NCBI GenBank assembly: GCA_910577925.1 | Contig: CAJTOI010000001.1 | Span: 72,645-136,644, forward strand | Direction: 5' to 3' | Length of the DNA stretch: 64,000 nucleotides | Source of the DNA: an uncultured Roseburia sp. | GTDB lineage: Bacteria; Bacillota; Clostridia; Lachnospirales; Lachnospiraceae | Part shown: positions 48,489 to 58,835 of the stretch, piece by piece | Layout of the letters: each line of letters starts with the position of its first letter | Position numbering within the stretch: position 1 is the stretch's first letter | The notes under the pieces: generated by a model | What the model was told of the DNA's origin: nothing | Seen by the model: only the letters and a program-made list of their open reading frames with translations | Database searches by the model: none | Position numbers and translations under genes: made by a program

Positions 48489-49862
48489 TTATTCTACCAC
48501 CGATTTTTCGTCCCGGCAAGCTTCCCTCTCCGTTTTCGCGTCATCCGCCTCTTCCTCCGGCAGTCTTGTCACCAAAACGCTCTGAATCATCTTATTCTGC
48601 ACTTCCTGTATCTCAAACAGAAAGCCGTATGCCGTCGTGGAAAACACTTCGCCGTCATCCGGGATTTTGTCGGTCAGTGAAATCAGAAAGCCGTTGAGTG
48701 TCTCAAACTCATCCTCATTTTCGTCCGGGATATCCAAAGTCTCCAGCACATCCCTGTATTCCGCCATACCGCTCATATACCAGGTATTTTCGGAAAGCCG
48801 CTCAATGCTCAGATCCTCCTCGTCATGTTCATCCTCGATATTGCCCACGATCTCCTCGAGAATATCCTCCATCGCAACGATTCCGGCCGTCTGCCCGTAT
48901 TCGTCCACAACGATGACCATGTGGCTTTTTGCCCCCTGCATCGCGGCAAAAAGCGTATTGATATTGCGGGTCTCGGGAATAAAATCCACCTCGCGCACAA
49001 AATCCCCGATCTCCTTAATCGGGAGATCATACACCTCCCGGTCCATGACCAGCTCCAGCGCGTCCTTGATATGCAGGACGCCGATAATATTGTCGATATC
49101 CCCCTCATACACCGGAAATCTCGAGTGGCTGGTCTCCTTGATAAAGCCAAGCATCTCCGCAAACGTTTTTGTCCCGTCAAACGCCACGATATTTTTGCGG
49201 TGCGTCATAATGTCCTTGGCTTCTTTGTCGCCGAACTCAAAAATATTATGTATCATCTCCGCTTCGCTCGCAAGCAGCATGCCCTGCTCATGTCCCTCGT
49301 TGATCATGGAGATAATCTCTTCTTCCGTCACGTCATCGGTTTCGCTCAAAGGGTCGACGCCGAAAACTCGCGCAAGCAGGTTCGCCAACGCATTCATCAG
49401 CCATATCGCAGGAGCGAACACAAGCTCTGTCACATGTACAAAACGCACCAGCGCAAGCGCCCAGCTCTCTGGTTTTCTCGAAGCCACTTTCTCCGGGGTG
49501 TAAACACCTACCACCAGCACGACAAGGCTTAAGGCCGCAAATATGCCGACATCTGCCAGAACGGACAGCAGCATCTGCGGCGGCTTGTCAAAAAACACCC
49601 TTTTCCAGAGCGGAACATGCAGATAGCCCACAAGCATGTGTGCCAGCAGGATCATAAACTGGCACACATAGGTATAGCGCTCTGATTTATCCGCATATTT
49701 TAAAAGAAGGACGGCCTGTTTGTTTCCCTCTCCCGCCAGCTTCTCGATTGCACTCACATTCAGATTCTGCATCGCTGCGATAAATCCGAAAATCAAAAAA
49801 TCAAAAACAACGAAAATCACAAAAATGAGAATCCCTATATCGGGACTGCCACCGTCGTCCAT
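48489..49862 (-). CDS. CNNM/CorC-family membrane protein with CBS domains
   Basis: A 457-residue protein with an N-terminal DUF21 domain of three to four membrane segments (about 10-150). A CBS pair follows (about 205-325, DIMTHRKNIVAFDGT and MVIVVDEYGQTAGIVAMEDILEEIVG), then a C-terminal CorC_HlyC domain. The family (MpfA, YhdP, CorC) exports magnesium or modulates Mg/Co transport; older annotations call it haemolysin. ATG 49862 is chosen for the preceding AGGAAGAGAG; the frame runs to 49910. Confidence 0.88.
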   Translation of the reverse strand: MDDGGSPDIGILIFVIFVVFDFLIFGFIAAMQNLNVSAIEKLAGEGNKQAVLLLKYADKSERYTYVCQFMILLAHMLVGYLHVPLWKRVFFDKPPQMLLSVLADVGIFAALSLVVLVVGVYTPEKVASRKPESWALALVRFVHVTELVFAPAIWLMNALANLLARVFGVDPLSETDDVTEEEIISMINEGHEQGMLLASEAEMIHNIFEFGDKEAKDIMTHRKNIVAFDGTKTFAEMLGFIKETSHSRFPVYEGDIDNIIGVLHIKDALELVMDREVYDLPIKEIGDFVREVDFIPETRNINTLFAAMQGAKSHMVIVVDEYGQTAGIVAMEDILEEIVGNIEDEHDEEDLSIERLSENTWYMSGMAEYRDVLETLDIPDENEDEFETLNGFLISLTDKIPDDGEVFSTTAYGFLFEIQEVQNKMIQSVLVTRLPEEEADDAKTEREACRDEKSVVE

Positions 49863-49988
49863 ACTGTTTTCTCTCTTCCTTTCTTTCGTGCCCCCTGCCC
49901 TTTGAAACACTCAAAATCATATCATTTCTATGACAAATAGTCAAGCGTTCCGGGCCGTACCCGCGTACCGCGCCGGTACGTTTCCTCG

Positions 49989-50336
49989 CTATGTATACAA
50001 TTCCAGACTTATCTCGAGCGCTTTGTCAATCTGTATCAGTATCTGATTGTCCAGATGGCATACTTTATCTTTCAGCCGTGTCTTATCGATGGTGCGCAGC
50101 TGCTCTAACAGTACGACAGAATCCTTTACAAGCTCATATTTGTGACTGTCAAGCGCCACATGCGTCGGCAGCTTTGCCTTGTTCATCTGCGAAGTAATCG
50201 CCGCACAGATCACGGTCGGACTGTGCTTATTTCCCACATCGTTCTGTATGATGAGAACCGGACGCACGCCGCCCTGTTCCGAACCTACCACCGGTCTTAA
50301 GTCTGCATAAAAAATATCCCCACGTCGAATTACCAT
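49989..50336 (-). CDS. mazF: MazF/EndoA-type endoribonuclease without an adjacent antitoxin
   Basis: Sequence-specific mRNA interferase of 115 residues: RRGDIFYADLRPVVGSEQGGVRPVLIIQND, then SPTVICAAITSQ and the late VLLEQLRTIDKTRL with the catalytic Arg/Thr region. In Bacillus the order is alr-ndoAI-ndoA; here alr ends only 65 bases before the mazF start and no antitoxin ORF fits between. ATG 50336 with GGGAGTG upstream is chosen over 50378. The cognate antitoxin may be elsewhere or lost. Confidence 0.9.
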   Translation of the reverse strand: MVIRRGDIFYADLRPVVGSEQGGVRPVLIIQNDVGNKHSPTVICAAITSQMNKAKLPTHVALDSHKYELVKDSVVLLEQLRTIDKTRLKDKVCHLDNQILIQIDKALEISLELYT

Positions 50337-50401
50337 ATACTTTTCACTCCCTAATTCTTTTAAGGATAGTATTGCCAATTTTCACGGGTGTATTCAGTTT
50401 T

Positions 50402-51560
50402 TTATTCTTCGGAAAAAAAATCCCTTGTGCCTGTTATCCGGCCGTTCTTTCGAAAAATACGCGGCACACGCTTTCCGATATCGCAGACAAATTCATAATT
50501 AAATCTTCCCGAGCGCTCCCCCAATTCTTCCATCGTAATCTGCTCGCTGCCGTCCCTTCCGATTAAAACGACGGCATCTCCGCATTTCACGTCGGGAATC
50601 TCGGTCACGTCCACCATAAACTGGTCCATACATATTCTGCCGCGAATCGGAGCACGCTTTCCGTGAATCAGCACATCGCCTTTATTGGAAAGGCCGCGGG
50701 CATAACCGTCCGCATAGCCCACGGGGATGGTTGCGATCCTCCGCGGTTCTCCGGTGCGGTATGTTCCGCCGTAGCTGATTTCCCTGCCCGCCGGAAGCTC
50801 CTTTACATAAGCCACATGCGTAATCAGCGACATGGCCGGTTTTAAGGCAAGACGGCTCATATTGACGTCCGCCGACGGCCACAGGCCGTACAGAATAATT
50901 CCGGCGCGCACCAGATCAAGATTTGCCTCCGGAATGTCGATAATCCCGGCACTGTTTGAGCAGTGCTGCAGAGGAATCGAAACACCGCGCTCCTTTAACA
51001 TCCCCGTCATCTCCCGGTAACGCGCAAGCTGTGCATACGTCTTTTCTTTATCCGGCTCATCCGCCGTCGCAAAATGGGTAAAAATACCCTCCACTACTAT
51101 ATGCGGAAGCGCTGCAATCCGTGCCATCTCATCCGCGGCATCTTCCGTAACCTGATAACCGATCCGGCTCATTCCGGTATCTACCGCAAAATGAATCCGG
51201 CAGTCTCTGCCCAGCCGCTCCGCCGCCTCGGAGAGCTCCCGCGCCATCTCAAGCGTAAACACCGTCGGCCGGATATCCGCGAGAATCAGCTCCTCATACT
51301 GGTCCGGAAATACATAACCCAGGATCAAAATCGGTTTTTTCAGACCGCACTCCCGCAGAATCAGGCTCTCCTCGAAGGTCGCCACCCCATAGCCGTACAA
51401 ATAGGGCAGACTGTCAACCGCATGGGCGATGGCCACGGCTCCGTGCCCGTAGCCGTCCGCTTTGACTACCGCCATAATCTTCGTGTCCTTCGCCGTAATC
51501 CGATGCATCGCTTCCATATTTGACACAATCGCATCCAAATCAATTTCCGCATATACTCTG

Positions 51561-51574
<14 letters not shown>
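50402..51574 (-). CDS. alr: Alanine racemase
   Basis: PLP enzyme making D-alanine for peptidoglycan. It is 390 residues with the Schiff-base Lys in MAVVKADGYGHG, HFAVDTGMSRIGY, and the C-terminal-domain Tyr in EISYGGTYRTG. The substrate-entry segment RGRICMDQFMVDVT is complete. Overlaps the nnr end by 14 bases. Confidence 0.96.
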
Positions 51575-53087
<1,513 letters not shown>

Positions 53088-53140
53088 AGAAATCCTCCCT
53101 GTGCGCCCTGCGTCCCATTGTTCCTACCGAATCCCGCATC

Positions 53141-53171
53141 AGGAAAAGGCGCCTCCCTGCGGTCGGCGCCT
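53141..53171 (-). terminator. Terminator of rex
   Basis: Minus strand AAGGCGCC (53171-53164) with GGCGCCTT (53152-53145), 11-base loop, followed by TTCC. Strong 8-bp GC stem, short T run. Confidence 0.65.
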
Positions 53172-53184
53172 TCTCTGCACGGGT

Positions 53185-53838
53185 TTAACTGTCGTTCTCC
53201 CCCGCGCCTCTGTTTTTGACAATGTTATAGGACAGCTGCATCAGACTGTCCGAGAGATGCACGTTCTCCACGACCACATCCCGGTCAATCAGCTTTAAAT
53301 CCACATGCGCAAAATTCCAGATTGCATGAATCCCCAGATCCACCAGCTGATTTGCAATCGCATCCGCCTTTTCCTTCGGCATCGTCAAGGCAGCGATATC
53401 CACCTTGTTCTCGGCGCAAAACGTCTCAAGCTCATCAATCATACGCACCTTGATTCCCCGCACGCTCATGCCCTCTAAGGCCGGATTGACGTCAAACAGA
53501 CCGATAATGACAAACCCGAGCTTCTCAAACTTGACGTAGTTCGCCAATGCCTGGCCGAGATTCCCGACCCCGATTACAATGATATTGTGCCGCTGATTCA
53601 GCCCTAAAATCTTACCGATCTCCTCATACAGATACTTGACATTATATCCGTAGCCCTGCTGTCCGAAGCCGCCGAAATTGTTCAAATCCTGTCTGATCTG
53701 GGAGGCGGTGACATTCATTCTCCGGCTCAAATCATTCGAGGAAATGCGCTCCACGCCATCTTCTAACAGTTCTCCCAAATATCTATAATAACGCGGCATC
53801 CTGCGGATTACGGCCTGTGATATTGCTTTTTCCTGCAC
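53185..53838 (-). CDS. rex: Redox-sensing transcriptional repressor Rex
   Basis: Homodimeric repressor that senses NADH/NAD+ and controls fermentation genes. It is 217 residues: N-terminal winged helix (about 5-80, RMPRYYRYLGELLEDGVERISS, ASQIRQDLNNFG) and Rossmann domain with GVGNLGQALANY and a C-terminal swapped helix. GTG 53838 has AGGTGG 8 bases upstream and is preferred over GTG 53850. I found no canonical TTGTTAA-N4-TTAACAA Rex box in the upstream region. Confidence 0.94.
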   Translation of the reverse strand: MQEKAISQAVIRRMPRYYRYLGELLEDGVERISSNDLSRRMNVTASQIRQDLNNFGGFGQQGYGYNVKYLYEEIGKILGLNQRHNIIVIGVGNLGQALANYVKFEKLGFVIIGLFDVNPALEGMSVRGIKVRMIDELETFCAENKVDIAALTMPKEKADAIANQLVDLGIHAIWNFAHVDLKLIDRDVVVENVHLSDSLMQLSYNIVKNRGAGENDS

Positions 53839-53923
53839 AAAAACTGCCACCTTTCTCTCTATGCTAATCGCCCATATAAAGCCATTATAGTGATTCTAAA
53901 ACCATCTGTCAATCCGCGGGCTC

Positions 53924-55885
53924 TTAACTGTCCAGCTCAAGCGACAGGCGCTCCCACTCCTCGTAACAGGTTTCCAGTTCGCTGCGGCAGGCCTCCTGCG
54001 CGGCGCCAAGCTCATTTAACCGGGCGGAATTTGTGGCGTTTTCCGGTTTTGCAAATTCCGCGTCAAGTTCCGCCGACTCCGCCTCGAGCTCGGCGATGCG
54101 CGCCTCTGTCTTTTTCAGGCGGTTTTCCAGTTTCCGGACTCTCGCCGCATCCTCTTTCTGTCTCTGCCAGTCGGCCCTGGTATCCCCGTCTGCCGCCGGC
54201 TCCGCCGTCCGCCATCCCGCCGGAGTCCCTGTCCCGCCGGATGAAAGGCCGCCGTCCGCAGGCACATAGACCCGTGTGAGTTCTTCCCGTTTTTCGAGAT
54301 AATAGTCATAATTGCCGACATAGTTCACAAGCGTCTGCCCCGTCAGATCAAGAATCCGTGTCGCCGTCCGATTGATAAAATAGCGGTCATGGGACACGAA
54401 AAACACCGTTCCGGTATAACCGGAAAGCGCCTGCTCGAGGATCTCCTTTGAGGTGATATCCAGATGGTTCGACGGCTCGTCAAGAATCAAAAAATTTGCG
54501 TCCGAGAGCATCAGCTTCGCGAGGGAAACCCTTCCGCGCTCCCCGCCGCTCAGATCGCCGATGCGTTTGAACACGTCGTCTCCGATAAATAAAAACGCTG
54601 CGAGGACACTGCGGATTTTCGTGTGATTCAACATGGGGTAATCGTCCGAAATCTCGTCAAACACCGTTTTTTCCATATGCAGCAGCGCATGCTCCTGGTC
54701 ATAGTAGCCGATGTGTACGTTTGACCCGCAGACGACGTTTCCGGCGTCCGCAGGAATCAGCCCGTTTATAATCTTTAAAATCGTGGTCTTGCCGGTGCCG
54801 TTATTCCCGATCAGCGCTACGCGCTCCCCGCGCTTTATCTCAAAAGACAGACCGGAAAACAGCCGCACATCCCCGAAGGATTTCTGCAGCCCCTCAACGG
54901 CAAGTACATCGTTTCCGCTCACCACATTCGGCTCTAACGTAAGGCGCATATCGGTATTTTCTTCCGTCGGCTTTTCGATGCGCTCAATCTTATCAAGCAT
55001 TTTTTCTCTGCTCTCGGCGCGCCGGATGGATTTCTCTCTGTTAAAGGAGCGCAGCTTTGCGATGACTTCCTCCTGACGCCGGATTTCCTGCTGCTGGTTA
55101 TACCAGGCCTTCCGCAGATCGTCGCGCACTTTCTCCTTTTTCTTTGCAAAGTCGCTGTAATTCCCCTGATAGACATAAGATTTGTGCTGGAATATCTCAA
55201 TTACTTTCGTGACTACCCGGTCCAGAAAATAGCGGTCGTGCGACACCAGCAGAACCGCGCCCTTATAATTGGAAAGAAACGTTTCAAGCCACTGGATCGA
55301 CTCCATGTCCAGATGATTCGTCGGCTCGTCCAACAGCAGTACTTTCGGCTTTGCCACAAGCAGCTTTCCGAGCGCAACGCGCGTCTTTTGTCCGCCGGAG
55401 AGCTCGCTCATCTTTTTCTGAAACTCCTCCTCGCAAAAGCCCAGCCCCTTTAAAACGCCCGTCACCTCACTGCGGTAGGTAAAACCGCCCAGCAGTTCAA
55501 ACGCCTGACTGACTCTGTGGTAAGTCTCAAGAAGCTCCTCGAGCTTCTCCCCCGTCTGCTCATTCATCCGGGCTTCCATATCCCGAAGCCGTTCTTCCGT
55601 TTCAAGGATATCTCTGCGGGACAGCAGCACCTCCTCGTAAATGGTCCTGTGTCCGGCCATATCCTGGTGCTGGGCCAGGTAGCCGACGGAGGCGTCCTTT
55701 GCGAGAACCACTTCCCCGGCATCCGCCTGTTCTTCCTGCACAATAATTTTAAGCAGCGTAGACTTGCCGGCGCCGTTGATGCCGACAATCGCTGCTTTCT
55801 CGTTTGCTTCCACATGAAAATGGATATCTTTTAAAATTTCGTCACTCCCGAACGATTTCGAGAGATTCTGACATGCTAAAACCAT
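53924..55885 (-). CDS. ABC-F family ATPase (ribosome-associated type)
   Basis: A 653-residue protein with two fused ABC cassettes and no membrane segment: Walker A GINGAGKST and GNNGTGKTT, signatures LSGGQKTRVA and LSGGERGRVS. The interdomain P-site-type linker (about 240-310) is rich in Arg/Lys/Glu. A C-terminal coiled coil (about 570-650) follows a Gly/Pro-rich spacer. Such proteins act on the ribosome; antibiotic-resistance ABC-F and housekeeping YfmR/Uup forms cannot be separated by eye, but the C-terminal coiled coil favours the Uup/YfmR-type. 72 bases separate it from rex. Confidence 0.9.
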   Translation of the reverse strand: MVLACQNLSKSFGSDEILKDIHFHVEANEKAAIVGINGAGKSTLLKIIVQEEQADAGEVVLAKDASVGYLAQHQDMAGHRTIYEEVLLSRRDILETEERLRDMEARMNEQTGEKLEELLETYHRVSQAFELLGGFTYRSEVTGVLKGLGFCEEEFQKKMSELSGGQKTRVALGKLLVAKPKVLLLDEPTNHLDMESIQWLETFLSNYKGAVLLVSHDRYFLDRVVTKVIEIFQHKSYVYQGNYSDFAKKKEKVRDDLRKAWYNQQQEIRRQEEVIAKLRSFNREKSIRRAESREKMLDKIERIEKPTEENTDMRLTLEPNVVSGNDVLAVEGLQKSFGDVRLFSGLSFEIKRGERVALIGNNGTGKTTILKIINGLIPADAGNVVCGSNVHIGYYDQEHALLHMEKTVFDEISDDYPMLNHTKIRSVLAAFLFIGDDVFKRIGDLSGGERGRVSLAKLMLSDANFLILDEPSNHLDITSKEILEQALSGYTGTVFFVSHDRYFINRTATRILDLTGQTLVNYVGNYDYYLEKREELTRVYVPADGGLSSGGTGTPAGWRTAEPAADGDTRADWQRQKEDAARVRKLENRLKKTEARIAELEAESAELDAEFAKPENATNSARLNELGAAQEACRSELETCYEEWERLSLELDS

Positions 55886-55914
55886 AACTCTGTTTCCTTC
55901 ACTGTGACAATTCC

Positions 55915-57123
55915 CTACAGCATCATCTCCAGTGTCTCCCGAATCGCCCGGATAAAGCCTTCGCTGTCTAAGACAACCGGATTCGGATTCGTGGTGATAA
56001 GCGCAAGGTCTTTTGTCATTTTACCATCTTCAATGGTCTTCACACAAGCTTTTTCGAGCTTATCCGCAAAATCGGCAAGCGCTGCATTGCCGTCTAACTC
56101 GCCGCGCTTGCGAAGCGCGCCGGTCCACGCAAAGATCGTCGCCACCGAGTTTGTCGAGGTCTCCTCCCCCGCAAGATGCTTGTAATAATGGCGCTGCACC
56201 GTTCCGTGCGCCGCCTCGTACTCGTATTTGCCGTCCGGCGTCACGAGCACGGAAGTCATCATCGCCAGAGAGCCGAACGCACTCGACACCATATCGCTCA
56301 TCACGTCGCCGTCGTAATTCTTGCAGGCCCATATGTAACCGCCCTCGGATTTCATGACGCGGGCCACCGCATCGTCAATCAGCGTGTAAAAATAGGTGAT
56401 TCCCGCCTGCTCGAATTTCTCCTTGTACTCCGCATCGAAAATATCCTGGAAAATGTCTTTGAAGGTGTGGTCGTATTTCTTGGAAATCGTGTCCTTTGTC
56501 GCAAACCACAGTTCCTGCTTCGTGTCTAACGCATAGTTAAAGCAGCTTCTCGCAAAGCTTTCTATCGAGCCGCAGAGATTGTGCTGCCCCTGCGCCACGC
56601 CCGCGCCGGTAAAATTGTGTATCAGCTCTCTCGTCTCCGTCCCGTCCTCGGCAGTGTATACGAGCTCGCATTTTCCGGCTCCCGGAATCTTTAATTCGGA
56701 TGCCTTATACACATCGCCGTAGGCATGACGCGCGATCGTGATCGGCTTCTTCCAGTTTTTCACGCAGGGTTCGATCCCTTTGACTATGATCGGCGCGCGG
56801 AACACCGTGCCGTCAAGCATCGCGCGGATCGTCCCGTTCGGGCTTTTCCACATTTCCTTCAAATCGTATTCCTTCACGCGCGCCGCGTTCGGCGTGATCG
56901 TCGCACATTTGACTGCCACGCCGTATTTCTTCGTGGCGTTCGCGGAGTCCACCGTCACCTGGTCGTCCGTCTCGTTGCGGTATTCCAGTCCGAGATCATA
57001 GTACTCGGTGTTGAGCTCGATAAACGGACACAGCAGCTCATCCTTAATCATTTTCCAGAGAATCCGGGTCATCTCGTCCCCGTCCATTTCCACCAGAGGT
57101 GTCGTCATTTTAATCTTATCCAT
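55915..57123 (-). CDS. icd: NADP-dependent isocitrate dehydrogenase (eukaryote-like homodimeric type)
   Basis: Oxidative decarboxylation of isocitrate to 2-oxoglutarate. It is 402 residues with MTTPLVEMDGDEMTRILW, the substrate loop KSPNGTIRAMLDGTVFRAPI, and EAAHGTVQRHYYKHLAGEETSTNSVA. It belongs to subfamily II, which includes mitochondrial enzymes. ATG 57123 follows AAGGAGA by 6 bases; the frame is open to 57219. Paired with the Re-citrate synthase gene upstream, it completes two of the three steps to 2-oxoglutarate. Own promoter at 57192. Confidence 0.95.
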   Translation of the reverse strand: MDKIKMTTPLVEMDGDEMTRILWKMIKDELLCPFIELNTEYYDLGLEYRNETDDQVTVDSANATKKYGVAVKCATITPNAARVKEYDLKEMWKSPNGTIRAMLDGTVFRAPIIVKGIEPCVKNWKKPITIARHAYGDVYKASELKIPGAGKCELVYTAEDGTETRELIHNFTGAGVAQGQHNLCGSIESFARSCFNYALDTKQELWFATKDTISKKYDHTFKDIFQDIFDAEYKEKFEQAGITYFYTLIDDAVARVMKSEGGYIWACKNYDGDVMSDMVSSAFGSLAMMTSVLVTPDGKYEYEAAHGTVQRHYYKHLAGEETSTNSVATIFAWTGALRKRGELDGNAALADFADKLEKACVKTIEDGKMTKDLALITTNPNPVVLDSEGFIRAIRETLEMML

Positions 57124-57191
57124 ATCAGTTCTCCTTTTTTGTATCATTCCTAAGATTTCTGTAAAACAAGCGCGTCTGACTGCTCCTTTGT

Positions 57192-57221
57192 AATATAACA
57201 CGCCGCACGCCCGGCGCACAA
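57192..57221 (-). promoter_or_regulatory. Promoter of icd
   Basis: Minus strand -35 TTGTGC (57221-57216), 18-bp spacer, -10 TATATT (57197-57192). It lies inside the 120-base gap after the citrate synthase gene. Confidence 0.55.
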
Positions 57222-57243
57222 GCCCTTCGAATAATCGTGATCC

Positions 57244-58659
57244 TCACCCGATCTGCTTTTCCTCATGGCACAGTGTAAGATTCATCTCTTCGCAGCACCT
57301 TGTGATCTCGTCGACCAGCTCCTGATCGGTCAAAACCGTGACGCGGCCCTCCTCATACTGTCTGTCAACCCATTCTTTTATTCGGATAACAAGTGCGGTA
57401 TTCTTGTCCACCCACCGCTCTTTCGGCAGGCGGTACCAGGTATTGATCCAGTGTGCGATCCCGGCCAGCCCCGACGTGTTCGACACCGACACCAGCGGCG
57501 GACGGTTCAAAAATTTTTCCGTGTCGAAAATATTATAGATCTCCTCGTTTTTGAGCAGTCCGTCCGCATGGATGCCCGCCCTGGTCACATTGAAATTGCT
57601 CCCCACAAACGGCGTCCGGGACGGCTGCACATAGCCGAGCTCCCGTTCAAAATATTCCGCAAGCTCCGTAATCACTGCGGTGTCCATCCCGTCTAAGGCG
57701 CCTTTCAGCTGTGCATACTCAAAAACCATCGCCTCAAGCGGCGTGTTGCCCGTGCGCTCCCCGATTCCGAACAGCGAACAGTTGACGCCGCTCGCGCCGT
57801 AGAGCCATGCCGTCGTCGAGTTATTGACCGCCTTGTAAAAATCGTTGTGCCCGTGCCACTCGATCAGCTCCGACGGCACGCCCGCATGGGTCGTCAACCC
57901 GTAAATAATACCCGGAACACTCCTCGGAATCACGGCGCCGGGAAAATTGACCCCGTATCCCATCGTATCACAGGCACGAATTTTGATCGGAATCTGATAT
58001 TCTTCCATCAGTTTCATCAGCTCCAGACAAAACGGTATCACAAACCCGTAGATATCGGAGCGGGTGATATCCTCCAGATGGCATCTGGGGCTGATTCCCG
58101 TCTCAAGGCACTCTCTTATCACACTCAGATACAGGTTCATCACCTCGCGCCTTGTCATCTTCATTTTGTAAAAAATATGATAATCGGAGCAGCTCACCAG
58201 AATCCCCGTCTCGCGCAGCCCGATATCCTTCACCAGCTGAAAATCCTGCTTGCTGGCCCGAATCCAGCTCGTCACCTCCGGAAACTCATAGCCCCGTTCC
58301 ATACATTTATAGACGGCATCGCGGTCTTTTTTACTGTATAAAAAGAACTCGCTCTGCCGGATTAACCCTTTCGGACCGCCCAGACGGTGCAGATACTCAT
58401 AAATCGTCACAATCTGCTCGGTCGTATAGGGCGCCCTCGACTGCTGTCCGTCCCGGAACGTGGTGTCCGTAATCCAGATTTCTTCGGGCATATTGTGCGG
58501 TACAATGCGGTCGTTAAACGCTATTTTGGGTATCTCGCTGTACGGAAAAAGATTGTGAAATACATTCGGCTCCTCCACATCCGCCAGCTGATAAAAATGC
58601 TCCTCCAGTTGGAGCAGATTTGTTTTTTTATTCTTGATTACTTCCCGGTCTCTCTTCAC
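57244..58659 (-). CDS. Re-citrate synthase (isopropylmalate/homocitrate synthase family)
   Basis: Acyl-CoA:2-oxoacid Claisen-condensing TIM-barrel enzyme of 471 residues. TDTTFRDGQQSR carries the catalytic Arg-Asp pair, and WHGHNDFYKAVNNS the divalent-metal His pair. The C-terminal regulatory LeuA domain is absent. The length, and adjacency to icd, match the Re-face citrate synthase first shown for Clostridium kluyveri, which replaces the Si-type enzyme in many strict anaerobes. No Leu or Lys pathway gene is near, which argues against LeuA or homocitrate synthase. GTG 58659 has GGAGG 5 bases upstream. No aconitase in the window. Confidence 0.8.
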   Translation of the reverse strand: MKRDREVIKNKKTNLLQLEEHFYQLADVEEPNVFHNLFPYSEIPKIAFNDRIVPHNMPEEIWITDTTFRDGQQSRAPYTTEQIVTIYEYLHRLGGPKGLIRQSEFFLYSKKDRDAVYKCMERGYEFPEVTSWIRASKQDFQLVKDIGLRETGILVSCSDYHIFYKMKMTRREVMNLYLSVIRECLETGISPRCHLEDITRSDIYGFVIPFCLELMKLMEEYQIPIKIRACDTMGYGVNFPGAVIPRSVPGIIYGLTTHAGVPSELIEWHGHNDFYKAVNNSTTAWLYGASGVNCSLFGIGERTGNTPLEAMVFEYAQLKGALDGMDTAVITELAEYFERELGYVQPSRTPFVGSNFNVTRAGIHADGLLKNEEIYNIFDTEKFLNRPPLVSVSNTSGLAGIAHWINTWYRLPKERWVDKNTALVIRIKEWVDRQYEEGRVTVLTDQELVDEITRCCEEMNLTLCHEEKQIG

Positions 58660-58737
58660 AGCAGCCTCCGTTTCTCCCGTCCTGTGCGTTTTTTTGCATA
58701 TTCATTCATTATGTAGTAATAAATTTTCATGCATAAT

Positions 58738-58765
58738 TGTATACACCGATACAGCCGCTTGTCAA
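58738..58765 (-). promoter_or_regulatory. Promoter of the Re-citrate synthase gene
   Basis: Minus strand -35 TTGACA (58765-58760), 16-bp spacer, -10 TATACA (58743-58738), about 75 bases of leader. Confidence 0.6.
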
Positions 58766-58780
58766 AGAATAAAATATTAT

Positions 58781-58809
58781 AGCCGATATAACTATGTATT
58801 ATATCGGCT
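58781..58809 (-). terminator. Terminator of the pseudo-receiver gene
   Basis: 11-bp stem AGCCGATATAA (58781-58791) with its complement at 58799-58809, loop of seven, followed on the minus strand by ATAATATTTTATT. Confidence 0.65.
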
Positions 58810-58835
58810 CATCGCTTTTTCCCACGCTGTCTGAT

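Noticed and set aside
49964..49980. Terminator hairpin after mazF (CGTACC-GCGCC-GGTACG)
   Set aside because: Six-bp stem without any T run on the relevant strand; too weak to list as a feature.
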